A stretch of DNA of 8,945 nucleotides from JOPF136 sp035272605 (GTDB lineage Bacteria; Acidobacteriota; Terriglobia; Acidiferrales; UBA7541): positions 1-8,945 of the forward strand of contig DATEQM010000253.1 in assembly GCA_035272605.1 (NCBI GenBank), read 5' to 3'. Every line of letters starts with the position of its first letter. Within the stretch, counting starts at the first letter, position 1. The position numbers and the translations under genes were made by a program. The notes below the pieces were generated by a model, which did not search any database, was not told the origin of the DNA, and worked only from the letters and a program-made list of their open reading frames with translations. Below are positions 7,800-8,945 of the stretch, in pieces.

Positions 7800-8945
7800 A
7801 TGCAGACACGAACCGCCGACTATTCCCTCCCGGTTGGCGTTGCCGGAGCCGCTGTGGACCACCGCGCCAGTCCGTTTGCCGTCCTCGTCGTGGACGATGA
7901 GGAAGAGGCGCGCAAGGTGTGCGCGGACGTGGCGGAAGAAGCCGGCCTGCGCGTGCGTTCCGCACGGACCACCGAAGAAGCGCTGGAAATCCTCGAGCAA
8001 GTTCCCGTGGACATCGTGGTGACGGATCTGCGCGTGCCGGAGTTGGGCGGCCTGGACCTGCTGCGGCGCATCCGGGAGCACTATCCCCAGATCGCGGTGC
8101 TGGTGCTCACGCAATACGGAACCATCGAATCGGCGGTGGAGGCCACGCGGCTGGGCGCGGCGGACTTCGTGACCAAGCCGTACCATCTGGCCGATCTGCG
8201 CGCGAAGCTCGACCGGCTGGTCCGCGCCCTCGGCCTGGAGCGCGAGAACCGCGTGCTGCGGGAGGAATTGCGGAGCCGGCCGGGCTTCGGCGAATTGGTG
8301 GGTGTCTCGTCGAAGATGCAGCGCGTCTACCAGCTCATCGAGAAGGTCGGCCCGCACACCTGTCCCGTGCTGATCCTGGGCGAGAGCGGGACGGGCAAGG
8401 AGCTGGTGGCGCGCTCCATCCACTTTTCGAGCCCGCGGCGCGGCCGCCCCTTTGTTCCCGTGGACTGTTCCGCGCTGGTGCCCACGCTGATCGAATCGGA
8501 GCTGTTCGGATACGTGAAGGGCGCATTCACCGGCGCGACCCAGAGCCGCCAGGGGCTGCTCGAGACCGCGACCGGCGGCACCCTCTTCCTGGACGAAATC
8601 GGCGATCTGCCCGTGGATTTGCAGGCCAAGCTGCTGCGCGCCCTCCAGGAGCGCGAAATCAAGCCGGTGGGCTCGAACGAGCGCGTGTCCATCGAGGTGC
8701 GTGTCATCGCGGCCACCAACCGCGACCTGGAGGACGCCATCCGCAAGAACCAGTTTCGCCAGGACCTCTTCTTCCGCCTGAACGTGGTGCAGATCAAACT
8801 GCCGCCGCTGCGCGAGCGCAAGAACGATATCCCCATGCTGGTGAATTCTTTTCTCGAGAAATTCAGCCCGGCGGAGCGGCCGGTCACCGGCATTTCCGAG
8901 GAAGCCATGGGCCGTCTGATGGCCTACGACTGGCCAGGCAACGTG
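7800..8945 (+). CDS. Second NtrC-type sigma54-dependent response regulator (C-terminus outside window)
   Basis: The 382 residues visible run in frame to the last base. A leader of about 24 residues precedes the receiver domain (about 25-142), which has the acidic pair Asp32-Asp33, phosphoacceptor Asp76, Thr104 and Lys126. A probable helical linker (about 143-160) leads to the AAA+ domain: Walker A GESGTGKE at 194-201, the sigma54-contact loop GAFTGA intact at 241-246, Walker B ending DE at 265-266, the conserved stretch ATNRDL, and WPGNV at 378-382 where the window ends. The DNA-binding domain is expected just beyond. By family it activates sigma54 promoters when phosphorylated. No kinase gene lies upstream, so its partner is either downstream or elsewhere. 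Its own promoter looks sigma54-dependent, suggesting positive autoregulation. It is clearly a paralogue of the regulator at 1295-2698, not a copy: the two differ throughout outside the family motifs. Confidence 0.93.
   Translation, partial: MQTRTADYSLPVGVAGAAVDHRASPFAVLVVDDEEEARKVCADVAEEAGLRVRSARTTEEALEILEQVPVDIVVTDLRVPELGGLDLLRRIREHYPQIAVLVLTQYGTIESAVEATRLGAADFVTKPYHLADLRAKLDRLVRALGLERENRVLREELRSRPGFGELVGVSSKMQRVYQLIEKVGPHTCPVLILGESGTGKELVARSIHFSSPRRGRPFVPVDCSALVPTLIESELFGYVKGAFTGATQSRQGLLETATGGTLFLDEIGDLPVDLQAKLLRALQEREIKPVGSNERVSIEVRVIAATNRDLEDAIRKNQFRQDLFFRLNVVQIKLPPLRERKNDIPMLVNSFLEKFSPAERPVTGISEEAMGRLMAYDWPGNV

Noticed and set aside
7618..8022. Plus-strand frame 7618-8022
   Set aside because: It overlaps the sigma54 promoter and the receiver domain of the second regulator in another frame and has no recognisable features.

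Overview
The window is GC-rich, dense, protein-coding bacterial DNA. The most likely source is an Acidobacteriota genome. That is an inference from protein style: NtrC/NtrB-type two-component genes, a secreted protein built of many Asp-box (BNR) repeats, and an envelope protein ending in an OmpA-like domain with Ig-like repeats before it. No marker gene is present to prove it. No tRNA, rRNA, CRISPR array or insertion sequence was seen.

Layout. (1) Positions 1-2698, minus strand: a two-component operon. An NtrC-type sigma54 activator (2698 down to 1295) comes first and overlaps by 23 bp a membrane histidine kinase that runs off the left edge (1317 down to 1). (2) Positions 2699-3141: a divergent intergenic region. 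It holds a short 5' remnant of a short-chain dehydrogenase gene, a candidate sigma70-type promoter framed by an 8-bp inverted repeat, and a structured leader. (3) Positions 3142-5295, plus strand: a 717-residue envelope protein with signal peptide, Ala/Pro-rich linker, beta-barrel-like region, two Cys-bracketed Ig-like repeats and an OmpA-like peptidoglycan-binding domain. (4) Positions 5400-7454, plus strand: a 684-residue secreted protein with twelve Asp-boxes, predicted to fold as beta-propeller(s). (5) Positions 7455-7799: a regulatory intergenic region with two related 13-bp dyads (TCCCRNNNYGGGA) upstream of a good sigma54 (-24/-12) promoter. (6) Positions 7800-8945, plus strand: a second NtrC-type sigma54 activator, cut by the right edge.

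How it may work together. Two sigma54 activators flank two exported proteins. The left one has its own sensor kinase. The right one appears to be transcribed from a sigma54 promoter with dyads at enhancer distance, which suggests auto-activation or activation by another enhancer-binding protein. No sigma54 promoter was found in front of the two envelope genes, so control of those genes by either regulator is not shown. The least ordinary signals are the 7561-7755 regulatory array, the dehydrogenase remnant at 2818, and the architecture of the OmpA-like protein.
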